Made by a program: the position numbers and the translations under genes. Shown piece after piece: positions 32,546-41,726 of a stretch of 64,000 nt of DNA. Origin of the DNA: Coniella vitis (lineage: Eukaryota > Ascomycota > Sordariomycetes > Diaporthales > Schizoparmaceae); the NCBI GenBank assembly GCA_011317545.1, contig WUJK01000009.1, positions 930,001-994,000 of the forward strand. The letters run 5' to 3'. Below the pieces are notes generated by a model, which was not told where the DNA came from, did no database searches, and was given only the letters and a program-made list of their open reading frames with translations. The number at the start of each line of letters is the position of its first letter. Position 1 is the stretch's first letter.

Positions 32546-35173
32546 TCATCCAAAAACCTGCCTCACTCCATCCGCCTCCTCGGGCGTAATCGTCAAATCC
32601 AACATGTCATTCGCCCTGTCGAACGTCGCCGAGTCAATCCCCGCCTCGAGCACAAGATTCTCCTCGGCATAGTTGAGCCGCGACAGTGTGAGGAGGTATT
32701 TCTGTGACGCACCATGTGACGTCGACAGTTTGGCGCGCATGTCGACGTATGCAGACGTTGCGGGATCTGTGACGAGCGTATGAAGCAGTAAGATGATGGA
32801 GGAGATGAGCGCGTAGAGGAGTGGCGTGGGGCTAGGGTCGAGGGGTGTGGGTTCGGGGGTGGTGGCAGACGAGGATTTGTTGTTGTTGCTGCCGGTGGTA
32901 GTGGCTTGGTCTACTGTCGTTGCTTCGCATTGAACGAGATTGGAACCCAAAGCATCGTCTACAGCTTCAGCAGATGCATCTTCGTCGTCGTTGTCTCCAT
33001 TCTGGCTGCCTGCTGACTGGAACAGCTCAACCGGCACGTCCATGTCATATAGCGCATCAATCGCACCGCACAAAACATTGACAAGCCGTGGTATAGCAAC
33101 ATCGCTTAGCGCAAGCTGCTTGACACCCAACGCGGATTGCGCAAACGCCATGAGCGTCCTCAGAGCCGCTAACCGCACAAGACACTGACGATGCCCGTAC
33201 GGCGACCCTGCAGAGCCGTCGCTATCAGGCGGCGTCCACAAATGCGGCATGTGGATAATTTTGCTGACGCGCTCAATGAGCGCCTGTGCGACTAGCTCGG
33301 GATCGCGCTCGACTTCGCCTGTGATGGGGCCGATCGAGTCGATGAGACATGAAGTGCACAGCAGGCGTAGCATGACGAGGAACTCGTCGTGCGGTTGTTT
33401 TGGCGACAGCATCATCATGACAAAGTTGGCTTGCACCAGCTTCCAGTACAGCTTTTGCGGTGGGTCACGGTCCGGGCCAATGTCGAGCGGGTGTTCTGGG
33501 TGCAACAAGTACGAGTCTGTGCAGCCGAGAGCGGCAAGGTACATGAGCTGGAGAGTGCCGGTAGTGTCAATGTTGAGGACGAGGTGTTGCACTTTTCCGT
33601 CTGCGGTTTGGGAGAGATCGCCGTTCTCGCTTTCATAACGAGGGACCCCAAGCAAGTATATGGTTGTTTGGGCGACGGGTATCAGTGTCGTGGCAATATA
33701 CGGAACCACGGATATAGTGTTGAGTTGGAGGATGAAAGTGATGAGTGAAACCAAATCGAAGATGGGCTCATAATACGCTTCTCGTAAGCACTGGTCCCAT
33801 ATGAGAATGATCATGTCGCAAAAGTCGACAAGCAGACGCAGAGGGTCGTGGGGGTCGCCTAGAGACGGCAGCTTCTGGAATATGATGCTGGCAAAGGACT
33901 GGTCAGGATTGGATGGGAATCTATATGCTGCAAGGAGCTCAAAGGTCAGAGGTTGGCCGTAGATGGCTCCATGGTCAAGAATGAGCCGCAAAAGATCGTA
34001 TGGGAGAGGGGTGGGCTGAAGGCTTCTGGACGCCGTGGGCTCAGGATGGGGCTTGGCGATAGGAGATTCCGCATTCATCATGACCACATCATCCTCAACC
34101 TCCAGGGCTGTCACTGGGCTGTCCTGGACAGGCCGTTTTCGCTTGCTCCTGCTTGGCGTCCTCTCACCCGCGGCGAAGGAGGTTGCCTTGCCTTTGCCCT
34201 TTGCGGCTCCCTGGGCCTTGGTCGGGCTCGGCAGGATCTCTACATCGTCAAATCCATCCGCCACATGCCCTCTCGCCTTGGACCTGGTCCTCCTGGGGGT
34301 CATACTGCCGCCGCTCTGCACAGATTCTGTCCGCTGCTTCTTGGACCGCTGCAGTTCCTCTCTCAGGTCCTGCCGCGTAAACTGTAACTCGGTCGCGGCA
34401 GCCTTCTCATTGTGGATGGCCGCCTCGACGAGTCGCTGCTGTTTTGCCAATGCCTCGGCATTCTGCTTCTTGAGCCGCGAGATCTCGGCTTGGTGGGTCG
34501 ACGTGGCCTTTTCGAACTTTGAGCGCACTATAGAAACCTCGCCACGGGCAGAGGTGAGATCGTTCTCCAAAGCCTGCACGCGCGCCTGCAAAGCTTCTAG
34601 TCGGTTGTTTTGAGCCTGCGGCTGCGTTGCTTGTGTCTGCCCCTGCTGGTATCCCGTACGGGCTGAGGAGAGTGGAGCAGCAGCCGATGGTCGAGGATAC
34701 TGAGACTTGATGATGGGTTGTTGCGGGCCTCCAAAGCGGCCTGAGGCTGGTCCTGGAGGAGGCCCGATACCATGCGGTACGCTGGGGCGCGGCTGGGCAT
34801 AACGACTCGATGCAGGACCAGCTACTACAAGGGCGGGGTTGCGTTGTGGGGGCGGTTTGGGTCCTGCGGCGGGCTGCTGCCATCGTGGCTGCTGGAGGTT
34901 GCGGTGCGGTAGATGGCGAGAATCTTGGGCGGTGGATGGCTCAGGCTGAGGCAGTTGTATTTCGACAGGCGGTGCCACAGGTGGGCCGTGGGTGGCCTCG
35001 TCGATGACGACTGCATCGTCAAGGTCGTCGTCTTCCAGGTTATATTCATTGGCCCTCTGTGTTTGGGACGGGCCCAAGTGTTGGGCCTGGGTACAGCGGA
35101 TAGCATTGTTTTCCAGCTCCAGGAGGGTTGTGTCGTTTAGCTCGTCGAAACCATCGTCAGAGAACTCATCCAT
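32546..35173 (-). CDS. uvsD: ATRIP orthologue, DNA damage checkpoint protein (Rad26/UvsD type)
   Basis: Intronless, 875 aa. The N-terminus is an acidic patch (DEFSDDGFDELNDTTLLELE), like the RPA70N-binding checkpoint recruitment motif of ATRIP. A Pro/Gln-rich linker follows, then a coiled coil at about 190-285 (NRLEALQARVQALENDLTSA and on) that in ATRIP mediates dimerisation. A basic stretch with SKRKRP (about 345) may be a nuclear signal. The remaining 500 residues form a helical-repeat region (from about 390, YDLLRLILDHGAIYGQPLTFEL) matching the fungal Rad26 domain. The protein partners ATR/Mec1 (UvsB in Aspergillus) and brings it to RPA-coated single-stranded DNA. Start is the only fitting ATG. 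It shares a 0.5-kb divergent promoter region with the next gene. Confidence 0.87.
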   Translation of the reverse strand: MDEFSDDGFDELNDTTLLELENNAIRCTQAQHLGPSQTQRANEYNLEDDDLDDAVVIDEATHGPPVAPPVEIQLPQPEPSTAQDSRHLPHRNLQQPRWQQPAAGPKPPPQRNPALVVAGPASSRYAQPRPSVPHGIGPPPGPASGRFGGPQQPIIKSQYPRPSAAAPLSSARTGYQQGQTQATQPQAQNNRLEALQARVQALENDLTSARGEVSIVRSKFEKATSTHQAEISRLKKQNAEALAKQQRLVEAAIHNEKAAATELQFTRQDLREELQRSKKQRTESVQSGGSMTPRRTRSKARGHVADGFDDVEILPSPTKAQGAAKGKGKATSFAAGERTPSRSKRKRPVQDSPVTALEVEDDVVMMNAESPIAKPHPEPTASRSLQPTPLPYDLLRLILDHGAIYGQPLTFELLAAYRFPSNPDQSFASIIFQKLPSLGDPHDPLRLLVDFCDMIILIWDQCLREAYYEPIFDLVSLITFILQLNTISVVPYIATTLIPVAQTTIYLLGVPRYESENGDLSQTADGKVQHLVLNIDTTGTLQLMYLAALGCTDSYLLHPEHPLDIGPDRDPPQKLYWKLVQANFVMMMLSPKQPHDEFLVMLRLLCTSCLIDSIGPITGEVERDPELVAQALIERVSKIIHMPHLWTPPDSDGSAGSPYGHRQCLVRLAALRTLMAFAQSALGVKQLALSDVAIPRLVNVLCGAIDALYDMDVPVELFQSAGSQNGDNDDEDASAEAVDDALGSNLVQCEATTVDQATTTGSNNNKSSSATTPEPTPLDPSPTPLLYALISSIILLLHTLVTDPATSAYVDMRAKLSTSHGASQKYLLTLSRLNYAEENLVLEAGIDSATFDRANDMLDLTITPEEADGVRQVFG

Positions 35174-35679
35174 GGCGCCATTTGTGGTGTGTGGTGTTTT
35201 CCAGTCCGGATTTCAAGACGGTTGTCGTCGACGTCTGGTCAGAACGACTTTATTTTGGCAAGTGCACGCGCCGTAGCACAACAAGCGCGTCGTCGGAACA
35301 ACCCGCCTAAAGATGCAAGGCAGAGGCGCGGAACGGACCTGCTAAACCAAGCCGCTAGTGGGGCCGAGTGCTAGCCGTCCAACGTCCAGGGGATGCCCTG
35401 GGTGGTTTTGAAGCCACCAGAGATGTAAGCCACCCCCTGCCGGCCTACCACTATAACCCGGGCCGCCGCTACAAGCTACAGTGCGCCCGTGCCACGTTTC
35501 CCCATTGCGCATCTCTCACTGATCCTTCCGCTCTCTTTCACCCGCCTACACTTTTAGCCCTGCCTCCCTGTTCACGACACGCGCGTCCCCAGCTGGCCCC
35601 GTCGCAACATGGTGGTTCGCAAGAGATCCTAACTACGCCTCGGTCACCTAGCTCCCGAGCAATCGTGTGACGTCCGACC
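35174..35679. promoter_or_regulatory. Divergent promoter region, ATRIP / type I membrane protein
   Basis: About 500 bp between two start codons. It is the only possible promoter for both genes. GC-rich; no clear TATA box. Confidence 0.55.
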
Positions 35680-36682
35680 ATGCAGCACCTGCTGAGCCTG
35701 CTGCTCGTGCTGCTCTGCGCTGCAGGCGCATCAGCCAGCTCCGCCGCCGACCAGCTCTCGCTCCCTTCCTACCACTACGGCGCGCCGATCAATGTCGAGT
35801 GCATGAACAGGAGCTCGTGAGTGATCCTGCCCCCCCTCTCTCTCTCTCTCTTCTCTCTCTCTCCCACATATGCGCCCAAGCAACCCTCCCGACTGACGTG
35901 CCCTGTTGCATCCTCTTTCTAGTGAGACGGGCGAGCACATTGAAAACCCCGACAACCACGAAATCGAATGGATCCCGTTCCCCGTGTGCGACGAGACCAA
36001 GAAACCGCTCGAGTTCCACTACGGCCTCGAAGGCGAAGTCAACTGCACCATCCCCATGGTCTCGGACCCCTTTTTCCACCTCCTCGAGTTCTACATCCAC
36101 GCGGACGCCCCGCTCTCCTGCCGGCTGCCCGCGCGGCCCGCGCCGCAGATCGAGTACGTCGGCGAAAAGCCCGTTGCGCAAGAGTACATCCCGCTCGTGT
36201 TTGCGCTCGCGGGGACCCTCCAGTCGAGCCACATGCACATTAGCACACACCTGAATGTGCTGCTGCACAGCACGCCCAAGCACCACGTTCACCGCCACGA
36301 CAGCGGGGTGCTCGACTCGGGCATTGCGTACAGCACCAGTCCGCTCAGCCACATGGAGGGCAGCTGGACGCGCAAGTTGATTATTGGGGACCCGCTGCCG
36401 CTCAGCTTCAGCGTGCGGTGGTTCCCTACGCCGGCGCTGCCCAAGACGGACGGCAAAGTCGAGTGGCAAGGGATTGGCGGGCATATCTACAAGAGCACCG
36501 TGTTTTACAGCCTTGTCTCGTTCTTGGCGGGCGCGTGTGTCTCGGGGGTGTACTTTGTGGGCATTGTGATTCCGAACCGGCTGAGGGGTCGTGCTCTGGG
36601 CGGTGCGACGCCGCTGGGCCATGGGCTGAACGGGATTGGGAACGGATGGGGAATACCGATGGCGAAGCGCAATGTAGACTGA
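35680..36682 (+). CDS. Predicted type I membrane protein of the secretory pathway, function unknown
   Basis: Exons 35680-35816 and 35923-36682 encode 298 aa; the 106-bp intron has donor GTGAGT and an internal CT repeat, and joins in a Ser codon. Signal peptide (MQHLLSLLLVLLCAAGASA), a luminal domain of about 220 residues with CMNRSS and VNCTIP sequons and His-rich segments (SSHMHISTHLNVLLHS, KHHVHRHD), one membrane segment at about 239-263 (SLVSFLAGACVSGVYFVGIVI) and a short Gly-rich, basic cytosolic tail. I do not recognise the family. The ordered beta-rich luminal region suggests a real folded domain. ER or Golgi residency is inferred from topology only. Confidence 0.78.
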
Positions 36683-37005
36683 AGAAAAAAAAAAATAAGA
36701 CGCGCGGATGCAGATCCAACCGAGGCGGAGGGATGGACTATGATGGACTATGAGTCCGAAACCGTCCCGTGGAACGAATGGAGGGGAAAATATCTCGTTC
36801 CTTTTTTATTCCTGGCATTTATGATTTATGCAGCCATTGGGAAGGATTTTCTTGTATATACTATGTACTATAGGGGTTGTCATCATGCCTGTGCTAGATT
36901 GGGATCTGGTTCCGGGCTTATCCAAGTAGCTTTTGTATATCTAATGCCTCAGACAACGATTTTGACGTTTTCCAACCAACCAAGCAAGCAGACCCATCCA
37001 CACGC
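36683..37005. other. Short convergent intergenic region
   Basis: Contains A-rich 3' flank sequence and one TACTATGTA at 36859-36867. No gene. Confidence 0.6.
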
Positions 37006-37800
37006 TTACTGCGTCTTCTTGACGGCATTGTTGGTGGCAGATACGCGTGTGTACAACCTCCAGTACATGTCGACAAACATCAGAGTAGCTGTCACATGAT
37101 CGAGTTTTAGAATCCAAACACGTAGAGAGAGAAAAGGCAAGGCAAGAAGGATACATGTGACTTACGAACAGCCAGCCACGGCGCCATGAGCTGATACAAA
37201 AACACATTCCTCTGCTCGAGCGAAAAGTCCCGGGGGTCGATATAAAAGACGTGCGTCACGCACAGTGCTGTGCTGAACAGAGTTTCAAAGGCGAAAACGA
37301 GCAACAGCAGCTCGTGGGGTCCTGTGGTTGTCTTGCCTTTGCTGTAGCGGTAGGCTGTGAAGAGCACGACGGGAAGCTGGAAGCCGATTTCGATGGCGAA
37401 GAGAAAGGGCATGTAGTTTGGTGCCACTTGAGAAAGAAACAAGTGGGAAATGTCAGCTCCGGAAAGGCCGTAATCCAAGACGGGAGGCACGAGAGCTTAC
37501 TGTGCTCTTGAATCAAAGGATCGTTGTACATGCTGATATCGTAGTCTCTCAGCTGCTGCAGGACGTGGAATGGGCTGCCCTTGGGCTCGTACAGCCAGGC
37601 TGGCCAGAGAAAAGGGAGGCCATCGATGACTACCGGACGAGACTGTCAGTTGAGTTATTTCACAGCCACAAAAAACCGCTGTTTGGAGAAACCTTTGGGC
37701 GTGAGTGAGTTGACGCACAGAGAATGATCACAATGGAGAGCCATGACCAGACAAGCCACACCTTGTCCCGCACATTCATGGGAGCGGTGCCAGTAGCCAT
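37006..37800 (-). CDS. EXPERA-domain ER membrane protein (TMEM97/sigma-2 receptor-like)
   Basis: Four exons (minus) 37800-37719, 37629-37501, 37426-37166 and 37088-37006 encode 184 aa; introns are 74-89 bp. Four hydrophobic segments are visible: KVWLVWSWLSIVIILF, NYMPFLFAIEIGFQLPVVLF, ELLLLVFAFETLFSTALCV and a last one at QLMAPWLAVPTLMFVDMYW. IDGLPFLWPAWLY, DPLIQEH and HVFYIDPRDF fit the EXPERA family, whose members include TMEM97 and the sterol isomerase EBP. The His/Glu catalytic pair of EBP is not evident, so a TMEM97-like sterol-handling role is more likely. The C-terminus KKTQ is a dilysine (KKxx) ER-retrieval signal. It is divergent from the EthD gene. Confidence 0.86.
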
Positions 37801-38718
37801 TTCCTCTGACTGGGAGAGCCTAAAGCGGTGTGATGAAGAAAGTAACGTGTGTTAACTGGCTTCAGATGGAAGCGAGCGGATGGGAGGGTAAGAAGGCGAG
37901 AAGGGTTTTGAGGTACTTGAGTACTTTAGCTGGCGTTGGTGTTGGCGCAATGAAACGTCTACATAGTAGGTACCTAGGTAGGTACTGACTGAAAGCCCCT
38001 GTAGAGATGGTACCTAGGTACATAGCACATCAGGGCTGAAGACGCGCTACCACGGTCAGGGTACGTACCCTTTGTATCAAGGTTTGAAGATTTCAAAGCC
38101 GTCTTGGAGACACAGTCCACGAGAAGTAGGGGCATATCTTTTTGCCGCACTAATATATAGTAAACAGTAGTACGAATCCTGTTTCCCCATGGACGTCCAT
38201 CGGCGTTAAGTATAGTACATAGTACAAAGTTCACAGCTCGAGCTGCAAGTATACATAGTAACGAAACAAAAACACTTGTATACGGCCATGGCGGGGTAGT
38301 ATATCCTATCCCACTTATTAGTATTATACACAGTACACACCAGCCCAGTCGCCGACTTAGTCTTTTGTAACCAAGACTTGCCCAGAATGACAATGCAACC
38401 TGACAAATCCAAAGCTCCACCGGAGTGGGGTGGGTTCGCGTCGAAACTGCCGCAGACCTCGGGATAATGACACACGCTGCTGCTGTCAATGTTGCGCAGT
38501 GAGGTTGACGGGCCGGAATGTATAAATTGGACTGACAACTCGCTGATCCCATGTCTGTGCACTTCCTTCGACACTCTGTCCACAACTCACAACCGACTAC
38601 CACACCGCAGCACGGCCACGCATCACTGAAAATCAAATAAAGCATCAACTTCGCGCCTCCAACACAAAGCAACCCCCCCAAAAAACAAACACTACAGACC
38701 ACCACACCACCATTCACC
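37801..38718. promoter_or_regulatory. Divergent promoter region rich in TACATAGTA and TACCTAGGTA motifs
   Basis: About 0.9 kb between EXPERA and EthD starts. It has three TACATAGTA copies (37960, 38216, 38252), two TACCTAGGTA palindromes (37971 and 38011) and a TATAAATT at 38521, about 200 bp before the EthD start. The last 70 bp are a typical CA-rich fungal leader. Confidence 0.5.
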
Positions 38719-39042
38719 ATGGCTCCCTCCACCAGCACCGTCACCGTCCTCTACCCCTCCAAGGAGGGCTACAAGTTCGACATGGACTACTACCTCAAGA
38801 AACACATGCCGCTCGTCCAAGAAAAGTGGGCTTCCTTTGGCCTGACCCAGTACTATGTCACAGACCTCCGCGGCGAGGACCAGCCCTACACGGTCCAGTG
38901 CGTCCTCGTCTGGGAGGGCGGCCTCGAGGCCTTTGCCAACGGCGTCAAGGCCCACGGCGCCGAGGTCATGGGCGATGTCCCCAACTTCTCAAGCGAGCAG
39001 CCTCTGCTTATCAAGGGTGGAGTTGTGCAGACGCTGAATTAA
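38719..39042 (+). CDS. EthD-domain protein (dimeric alpha/beta barrel)
   Basis: Intronless, 107 aa, the usual length for stand-alone EthD proteins. VTVLYPSKEGYKFDMDYYLKKHMPLVQEKW is the classical first strand and helix with the conserved Tyr/His (DMDYYLKKHMPLV), followed by two more strands (VQCVLVWEG) and the final VPNFSSEQPLLIKG. EthD members are ferredoxin-like dimers; the name comes from an ethyl tert-butyl ether gene cluster, and relatives bind or cyclise aromatic or polyketide substrates. Here there is no cluster around it. Probably cytosolic, no signal. Function stays open. Confidence 0.93.
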   Translation: MAPSTSTVTVLYPSKEGYKFDMDYYLKKHMPLVQEKWASFGLTQYYVTDLRGEDQPYTVQCVLVWEGGLEAFANGVKAHGAEVMGDVPNFSSEQPLLIKGGVVQTLN

Positions 39043-39434
39043 GCGCGGGCATTGAGGAACGTCGGGGGAGAGGGACCTTCTGTGGCGCGGTTGAATTGTT
39101 GGGATGAGCAAGGAAGTTGAGTCTTTGGATTCGATCATGGGATGATGGTCGCCAATGGGGGCTCTGTACGCATACGAGACACCAGAGTTGACACCGCCGG
39201 AAGTCAGTGTGGTCTGCAAGTTAGAGACAGCTCACTTCAACCAGTCCGCACAAGATCCTCCATCATTCCATAGTGAAGTGGATGGTTCACCCAAAGCAAC
39301 AGGGAATTTTATACCAACGCCATAAACATGCCATATAGTGATTGTCGTCACATGCTGTTGTATCATACGGAGCCACTCTTTGAGCTCGCTCCAGATACAC
39401 TGACAGTCGCTCATCCCCCAGGGGCACACACAAC
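39043..39434. other. Convergent intergenic region
   Basis: About 390 bp, the facing 3' ends of the EthD gene and the acidic-tail protein gene. Nothing else seen. Confidence 0.6.
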
Positions 39435-40040
39435 CTAAGAAACGACCTCTGCTCCAGCCAACAAATTCTCAAGGTCTGCATCGCTGTCATTCTCGTCATC
39501 GTCATCGTCGTCGCTGTTCCCATCATCATGCATCAGATCCACCACCATAACCGTCCCATCACTCAATCTATCAAATTGGAATCCCGCCCCTACCGCCTCG
39601 GGTGCATCAAACACGCACCCGGCAATATCCAAGCCAATGTCTCTGTCCTTGAACGCCAGGCACACGGCGCGCACATGCTCGTGGTGCGAGTCCTTAACGG
39701 CAGCCTCGTCATCATCTTTGCTGTCACCACCAGCGCTGCTGGTAGCAGCCGCCGAGTCAAACACTAGCACGGCGTTTCCATGGCGGAGGTAGAATTCCTG
39801 CTTGGTGCTGCTTCTGTCTGTTGTTGGAGATAAGCTCTTCAGGGCTTCCGCGAGCTTTGCTGGTGTCGTGGAGGCGCTCACGGCCAGACGGGTGAAGATG
39901 GCGGGGCTGTGAGTGGTATCGTTTGCGTGGGTGAGAAGGGCCTGCGTTGTGGATGGGTTTTGGGGGGAGAATATGGAGACGTTTGGCGGTAGGCTTGGGG
40001 CTGTAGGCTCTGCTCGGCCTGCTGGCTTTGTTGATGACAT
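39435..40040 (-). CDS. Conserved-looking protein with acidic tail, function unknown
   Basis: Intronless, 201 aa. A Pro/Ser-rich start leads into an apparently folded part (TTQALLTHANDTTHSPAIFTR, then EFYLRHGNAVLVFD). After a Ser/Gly/Asp linker comes a second ordered stretch (HEHVRAVCLAFKDRDIGLDI, then FDAPEAVGAGFQFDRLSDGTV) and a highly acidic tail (DDDDDDENDSDADLENLL). There are no membrane segments or signal peptide. I do not recognise a family. Alternating hydrophobic strands around the linker argue that it is a genuine protein. A telobox palindrome stands 111-126 bp upstream of the start. Confidence 0.7.
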   Translation of the reverse strand: MSSTKPAGRAEPTAPSLPPNVSIFSPQNPSTTQALLTHANDTTHSPAIFTRLAVSASTTPAKLAEALKSLSPTTDRSSTKQEFYLRHGNAVLVFDSAAATSSAGGDSKDDDEAAVKDSHHEHVRAVCLAFKDRDIGLDIAGCVFDAPEAVGAGFQFDRLSDGTVMVVDLMHDDGNSDDDDDDENDSDADLENLLAGAEVVS

Positions 40041-40487
40041 TTTGGGGGGGGGGGTGTGAAATGTAAAAGAATAGGAAATCTCGGGAATGAGAAAACGGAT
40101 GAGGCCAAAATTCTGATGGCATGTTTGACAAGCGGGTTAGAGTGAAGATCAGGGTTAGCTAACCCTGGATGTACTTCTTGGTGGGCAGCTTGAAGTCGCG
40201 AACTACCTAGGTACCGAATGCAAAGGATTCAGGTACTTACCTAGCTAGGTAGATGCTCTTGGTATTTAGAAAAGGAGTATCCTTCCTCTCGTGGAATTTT
40301 ATTTTTCAATCGCACAATAGCACGTTCCTAGGTGAGGATGGAGGCGACAACAGATATTGAATGATTTGAATGATGATGGAATTAATAGAATTGCAAGATA
40401 GGTATTATTCGCTTCAAAATCCACAACTCGATCTCATTTCCCTATGCGTCTTCCCTTACTACCTTTGATCTTCTGCCTTCCCAGTGT
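40041..40487. other. Intergenic region with telobox palindrome and TACCTAGGTA
   Basis: About 450 bp upstream of the acidic-tail gene. It holds the telobox palindrome at 40151-40166 and a TACCTAGGTA at 40204-40213, followed by a related TACCTAGCTAGGTA at 40238-40251. Confidence 0.6.
40151..40166. promoter_or_regulatory. 16-bp telobox palindrome
   Basis: AGGGTTAGCTAACCCT is its own reverse complement and consists of two facing telomere-repeat half-sites, upstream of the start at 40040. Confidence 0.45.
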
Positions 40488-41726
40488 TTACGATCCAAGG
40501 CGGTACACGACGTCTTTGCTAAAATACTTGCTAATGTCATTGTCTCGTCCGCAGTGCTCACAAGTGTGCATAACCTTGGAGGCCTCGTGGCCAGGACCAA
40601 AGTGGCGTGCCGAGCTGTCGTGGCCGCTGCTTCCAGAACCAGTTGTCGGCGAGTTCGGCTGGTTGTTGTTGAAGTTGTCGTTGCGGTTACTGTTCATAAG
40701 GCTCGAGTTGTAGCCGCCTGACGAGAAGTTCTCGCCACCGGGCTGCTGCCTTGTCGAGCCCCCGAAACCTTGCTGAGCTGGCTCGGGGTCGAGCATGCTG
40801 CTGCGTGGCATGCCGGGTGCTGGCTCACCGCTAAATCTGCCGTGGCTATAGCCTTCGGCACTGTTGCGCTGGTCACGCTGGGAAAACTCGTGCCCTGCAT
40901 AGCCCGCAGCACCTGCGGCTCCAGCAGCGACACCGGCGTCCTTTAGACCAGAGTGGCTGTGACGGCCTGACGTGCGCAAGTCATCGCCACGGTAGCCTCC
41001 CTCCGGGTCCTGGAAGTTGTCGTTCCGGCCAGTGCGGGAATAGGTGTTGTCCCTGCCACTTGATGTCAAGGGGTCGTTGGTGAGCCCCCCGCCAAGATGT
41101 TCACCTCGGGAACCGTCGCGGTCTGGGTGGCCAGTGCTTGTCGAGGGGTTATACACGCCACCACCGACGGCCTGGTCGGCGAAGCGGTTGTCATATTCGG
41201 CATTCCGTCCATGGGCAGCCGACCGATCAGGAAGACCTCTGGAGTTGGTCGTGTTGTGGCGGCTAGGCATGTCGCCCCAGTAGCCGCCAGTGGATGTCTT
41301 GCCCTGGGCTGTAGAGTCACGGCCGGAGTTGATTGTGGGATCGGGCAAGCCGACACCCGAGTCTCGCGAGCGGTGGCCAGGCTTGAATGAGTCACGGTCG
41401 TCGCCGGTGGCCTCCCATTGCTCATTGATGTCCCTGGCGTGTCTGTTGTGGTGCTTGTCGGGGTGTGAAAGACCTGGAGATATCGTTAATATCCCGTGCA
41501 ACAATGGTGAGGGTTCAAAAGCAAAAGAATGCTTACCTGTGGCTGTGGTGCCCTCCTGGTCGTCGACCAAGGTGCCGTGTGGAGCAGTGTACGGCTTGCC
41601 GTCGCTGTGTCTCTGGGGCATCTCACCGTTGTCAAAGGTGCCTGGCATCTGCGACTGGTTGGAGGCGTACTTGGCGTCGTGGTGGTCGCCGTGGAGCGCT
41701 TCCTTGATCTTTGTTCCCAGACCCAT
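40488..41726 (-). CDS. Disordered Gly/Asn/Ser-rich protein with C-terminal CxxC motif
   Basis: Exons (minus) 41726-41537 and 41473-40488 encode 391 aa. The 63-bp intron (donor GTAAGC, TTAAC branch, TCCAG acceptor) keeps the frame, so an unspliced frame also stays open; the signals favour splicing. The start MGLGTKIKEALHG suggests a short amphipathic helix. The middle is repetitive and hydrophilic with recurring GRDNT, GRNDNF, SSGRD and GLPD units, rich in G, N, D, S and H. A short Ala/Gly segment (AGVAAGAAGAAGYAGHEF) and the ending HTCEHCGRDNDISKYFS, with a CxxC pair, close it. No known domain. The style resembles hydrophilic stress-associated fungal proteins, but I would not assign a role. 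Confidence 0.8.
   Translation of the reverse strand: MGLGTKIKEALHGDHHDAKYASNQSQMPGTFDNGEMPQRHSDGKPYTAPHGTLVDDQEGTTATGKHSFAFEPSPLLHGILTISPGLSHPDKHHNRHARDINEQWEATGDDRDSFKPGHRSRDSGVGLPDPTINSGRDSTAQGKTSTGGYWGDMPSRHNTTNSRGLPDRSAAHGRNAEYDNRFADQAVGGGVYNPSTSTGHPDRDGSRGEHLGGGLTNDPLTSSGRDNTYSRTGRNDNFQDPEGGYRGDDLRTSGRHSHSGLKDAGVAAGAAGAAGYAGHEFSQRDQRNSAEGYSHGRFSGEPAPGMPRSSMLDPEPAQQGFGGSTRQQPGGENFSSGGYNSSLMNSNRNDNFNNNQPNSPTTGSGSSGHDSSARHFGPGHEASKVMHTCEHCGRDNDISKYFSKDVVYRLGS

Noticed and set aside
35789..36622. 277-codon minus-strand frame
   Set aside because: Antisense of the type I membrane protein; no splice or domain support.
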